Shown here piece by piece: positions 62,228 through 64,000 of a stretch of 64,000 bases of DNA. A program made the translations under genes and the position numbers. Origin of the DNA: Actinopolyspora mortivallis DSM 44261. GTDB taxonomy: Bacteria; Actinomycetota; Actinomycetes; Mycobacteriales; Pseudonocardiaceae. Each line of letters begins with the position of its first letter. The stretch's first letter is position 1. The notes beneath the pieces were generated by a model. It had not been told where the DNA came from. It worked only from the letters and a program-made list of their open reading frames with translations, and made no database searches. The stretch spans positions 1,831,087-1,895,086 of the forward strand of contig NZ_KB913024.1 in assembly GCF_000384035.1 (NCBI RefSeq), read 5' to 3'.

Positions 62228-62670
62228 GGATCGAAGGGTGGAGCGAGCTCCCGAGGGGGTGTGGCCGCGCCGGAGGGTCCGAACCACGGCGAGAACTCGG
62301 CAACGCGGAGGCCGCGGAGGAAGGGAGAGTCCGATCCCCGCCGGGACGAGGCCGAAACATGATCGTGATCCCGAGGGGTGGTGACGAGCAGGGGGGTGCG
62401 ATGTCTTCGCGACAGTGCTCGACCAACGGGGCCCGGGGCCGATCAGCCCGAGAACGGATCTCGTGGGCGGCGGGGGAATGCCTGACGCCGAACGCGGCGA
62501 GCTTCGCTACTACGTGAACCGGTTCGGCGCTACGCGCGGTGTCCCCACCGGAACCGCCTCAACCGCGACACCGCACAAGCGCTCATCCCCACCATGGAAC
62601 TCTCGCCGCTCCCGTGTGGACGTGGACGTGTTCCGGTGTCGTCCGCCCTCCCGGATCCACGGGGGCGGTG
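62228..62670. other. 443 bp without a recognisable gene
   Basis: Short frames such as 62415-62807 on the plus strand lack family resemblance; the segment DAERGELRYYVNRFGATRGV does not continue into anything I recognise. Normal GC content returns here after the AT-rich island. Confidence 0.4.
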
Positions 62671-63510
62671 TCAGTTCACGGGTGAGCGGCGTTCGAGAAG
62701 GACGGTGTCATGCCAGGTGCCGTGCCGTTCGGCGATGCGTTCGCGGACGCCGACGGTACGGTAGCCGGCGGCATGGTGCAGGGCTATGCTGGCGCGGTTG
62801 TCGGTGAAGACGGAGGTTTGCAGGGTCCAGAGGCCTGCGCTGTCGGCTTCGGTGACCTGTTTGTGCAGCAGTGCTTTTCCGATCCCACGTCCCCGGTGGT
62901 CGACGCTGACGTAGACGGAGGTCTCGGCGACCCCGGCATAGCACTCGCGTGCTGAGACGGAGCTGGCGGCGGTCCATCCGACGACCTGCCCGTCGATGTC
63001 GGCCACCCAGCGGTGCTCGGGCAACCATGCCGCATCGAGGGTGGCTGTGCTGGGCACAGTGGTGTCGAAGGTGGCCAGGCCGGTATCGACGCCTTCGGCG
63101 TAGAGCCGACGTACGGAGGGCCAGTCCTCGGTATCCAGGGCACGGACGGTGACGTCGGAAGGCAGGTTCTCCGGGCAGCAGGAGCGTGGCCCGAGTAGGC
63201 CCATGACGGCGTCGGCGGCATGAGGCAGGCCGGTACAGCAGGCTTCGTTGACGGCCACGATCGTGGCCGTGCCGCGCTTGTACACACGGACGAATCCGGT
63301 GTCGGCGAGTTTGCGTACGTGGAACGAGCAGGTGGACTGGCTGGTGCCCAGAGTTCGGGCCAGCGCGCCCACGGTGATGCCGGTCGGACTGGTGGCCACC
63401 GCGTGCAGCAGCCGAACGCGCACGGGTTCTGCCAGGCAGGCGAACCACTCCGCGTAGGTGGCCGCATCCGTGGCGGGCAGCGCCTGGATCTCTCGGAACT
63501 CGGTGGCCAT
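62671..63510 (-). CDS. ArsR-type sensor fused to an ArsN1/phosphinothricin-type acetyltransferase
   Basis: A 279-residue fusion. Residues about 15-115 are an ArsR/SmtB HTH (RLLHAVATSPTGITVGALAR, TSQSTCSFHVRKLADTGFV) with two Cys pairs near its end (Cys91/92 and Cys111/112), suited to bind arsenite. Residues about 120-279 are a GNAT of the ArsN1/PAT kind: FDTTVPSTATLDAAWLPEHR, WVADIDGQVVGWTAASSVSA, ETSVYVSVDHRGRGIGKALL, RERIAERHGTWHDTVLLERR. ArsN1 acetylates the antibiotic arsinothricin or phosphinothricin. ATG 63510. It is divergent from a flavoprotein over a promoter with three matching operators. Confidence 0.92.
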   Translation of the reverse strand: MATEFREIQALPATDAATYAEWFACLAEPVRVRLLHAVATSPTGITVGALARTLGTSQSTCSFHVRKLADTGFVRVYKRGTATIVAVNEACCTGLPHAADAVMGLLGPRSCCPENLPSDVTVRALDTEDWPSVRRLYAEGVDTGLATFDTTVPSTATLDAAWLPEHRWVADIDGQVVGWTAASSVSARECYAGVAETSVYVSVDHRGRGIGKALLHKQVTEADSAGLWTLQTSVFTDNRASIALHHAAGYRTVGVRERIAERHGTWHDTVLLERRSPVN

Positions 63511-63521
63511 ACCGCAATTGT

Positions 63522-63592
63522 ATCGACACGGCTCGATGGTTGCTTGTATCGAACACAGTCGATATATTGAGCTTTAATCGACCTAAATCGAT
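63522..63592. promoter_or_regulatory. three ATCGA-N6-TCGAT operators between the ArsR fusion and the flavoprotein
   Basis: ATCGA-N6-TCGAT occurs at 63522-63537, 63548-63563 and 63577-63592, with start-to-start spacing of 26 and 29 bases, filling the 97-bp divergent gap. The third copy ends 15 bases before the flavoprotein ATG and overlaps the ribosome-site region. This is a strong candidate set of binding sites for the ArsR half of the fusion, controlling both genes. Confidence 0.85.
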
Positions 63593-63607
63593 AAAAGGAG
63601 TACGAGG

Positions 63608-64000
63608 ATGCGGGACTTCCCTGTTGCGGTGGTCGGCGCGGGTCCTGTGGGGCTGGCAGCGGCCGCCGAACTAACCGAACGCGGACTCCGCCCCCTGGTA
63701 CTGGAACGCGCCGAACACGCCGGGGCCGCCGTGACCGAGTGGCGTCACGTACGGCTGTTCTCGCGGTGGGAGGAGGTGCTCGCCCCGGCAGCCCGACGCC
63801 TGCTGGAGGCCCAGGACTGGCCTCCACCGGAAGCGGACAGCTATCCGACGGGAGGGGAGTGGGTCGAGCGGTACCTGCGGCCACTGGCCGCGGCCCTGGG
63901 AGACCGGGTCCGGTTCGGTGTCACGGTCACCGGCGTGGCCCGCCGGGGGCGGAACCGGGTGGTCGATGCCGGCCGTGACGCCGAACCACTGACCGTGCAC
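63608..64000 (+). CDS. FAD/NAD(P)-binding oxidoreductase, partial at the right edge
   Basis: The first 131 residues of a flavoprotein that runs off the window: a Rossmann motif VAVVGAGPVGLAAAAELTER at residues 6-25 and LVLERAEHAG as the second strand, then a segment WRHVRLFSRWEEVLAPAARR and ERYLRPLAAALGDRVRFGVT. The layout matches ArsO-like and thioredoxin-reductase-like flavin proteins that accompany ArsR genes in actinomycetes. ATG 63608 with AAAGGAG 7 bases upstream. Divergent from the ArsR fusion and probably repressed by it; induced by arsenical. Confidence 0.8.
   Translation, partial: MRDFPVAVVGAGPVGLAAAAELTERGLRPLVLERAEHAGAAVTEWRHVRLFSRWEEVLAPAARRLLEAQDWPPPEADSYPTGGEWVERYLRPLAAALGDRVRFGVTVTGVARRGRNRVVDAGRDAEPLTVH

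Noticed and set aside
1-64000. CRISPR arrays, rRNA genes, prophage structural genes, biosynthetic gene clusters
   Set aside because: None seen. No regular spaced repeats, no rRNA sequence, and the glycosyltransferase and esterase genes have no polyketide or peptide synthase nearby.

Overview
The window is high-GC DNA with densely packed genes, frequent GTG/TTG starts, 4-base ATGA/GTGA stop-start overlaps and TANNNT-type leaderless promoters. Together with MurT/GatD, an EspR-like regulator, CmtR, DUF574-type methyltransferases, DUF5703, DUF6314 and an MSMEG_4193-type phosphatase this points to an actinomycete chromosome. A Pseudonocardiales or Actinopolyspora-like host is a guess from gene content; no rRNA or tRNA gene was seen to confirm it.

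Region by region. 1-5.0 kb: decayed Tn3-family transposase (frameshift plus in-frame stop), then a MmyB-type XRE regulator and an alpha/beta hydrolase, then a second Tn3 transposase scrap; this looks like cargo between transposon relics. 5.3-8.2 kb: a four-gene minus-strand cassette (EspR-like XRE regulator, ImmA/IrrE metallopeptidase, 7-TM MAB_1171c-type protein, PAP2 phosphatase). This is my best candidate for a system without an assigned function. 8.4-16.5 kb: ring-cleaving dioxygenase, a coupled membrane-protein pair with a 34-residue peptide, murT-gatD facing murJ (peptidoglycan precursor amidation and flipping), and acyl-CoA dehydrogenase divergent from a TetR regulator. 17.4-23.6 kb: ROK regulator, CmtR-type cadmium/lead sensor with a cation transporter, GltS, a wrecked methyltransferase, and a DUF6789-like membrane protein with an unusual MerR regulator. 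23.8-28.6 kb: integrase relic, amidohydrolase, Hsp20 with a MerR regulator, lipoate ligase. 28.7-34.1 kb: beta-propeller lipoprotein, aldo/keto reductase lacking catalytic residues, UppP, histidine phosphatase, DUF6314, and a MetAP-like protein without its metal ligands. 34.2-43.4 kb: DUF574 methyltransferase, macrolide-type glycosyltransferase, FeoA with a split FeoB, NPP1 toxin-like secreted protein, GT39 glycosyltransferase, a disordered protein, a small XRE regulator. 43.6-51.3 kb: secreted-type propeller without signal, MarR/PadC divergent pair, YnfA, second DUF574 methyltransferase, large M28 peptidase, GNAT, LacI. 51.4-57.1 kb: a Tat-exported GH127 enzyme with a LamG insertion under a perfect LacI palindrome, APC permease, lipoprotein and I36 inhibitor. 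57.3-64 kb: TetR with tandem operators, CPBP protease, an erythromycin-esterase-family gene behind a leaderless 8-codon leader ORF and stacked hairpins, a Cys-rich coiled-coil KfrA-like protein with palindromes at its promoter, and an ArsR-ArsN1-type fusion divergent from a flavoprotein with three identical-pattern operators.

Themes: cell-envelope building (murT, gatD, murJ, uppP, GT39), metal and metalloid handling (cmtR/CDF, feo, ArsR fusion), stress and antibiotic response (hsp20, ere-type gene, padC), and secreted proteins that act on other organisms or polymers (NPP1, GH127, I36). Mobile-element relics are limited to the first 5 kb and around 24-26 kb. Family names are from my recognition of sequence motifs; no database search was run.
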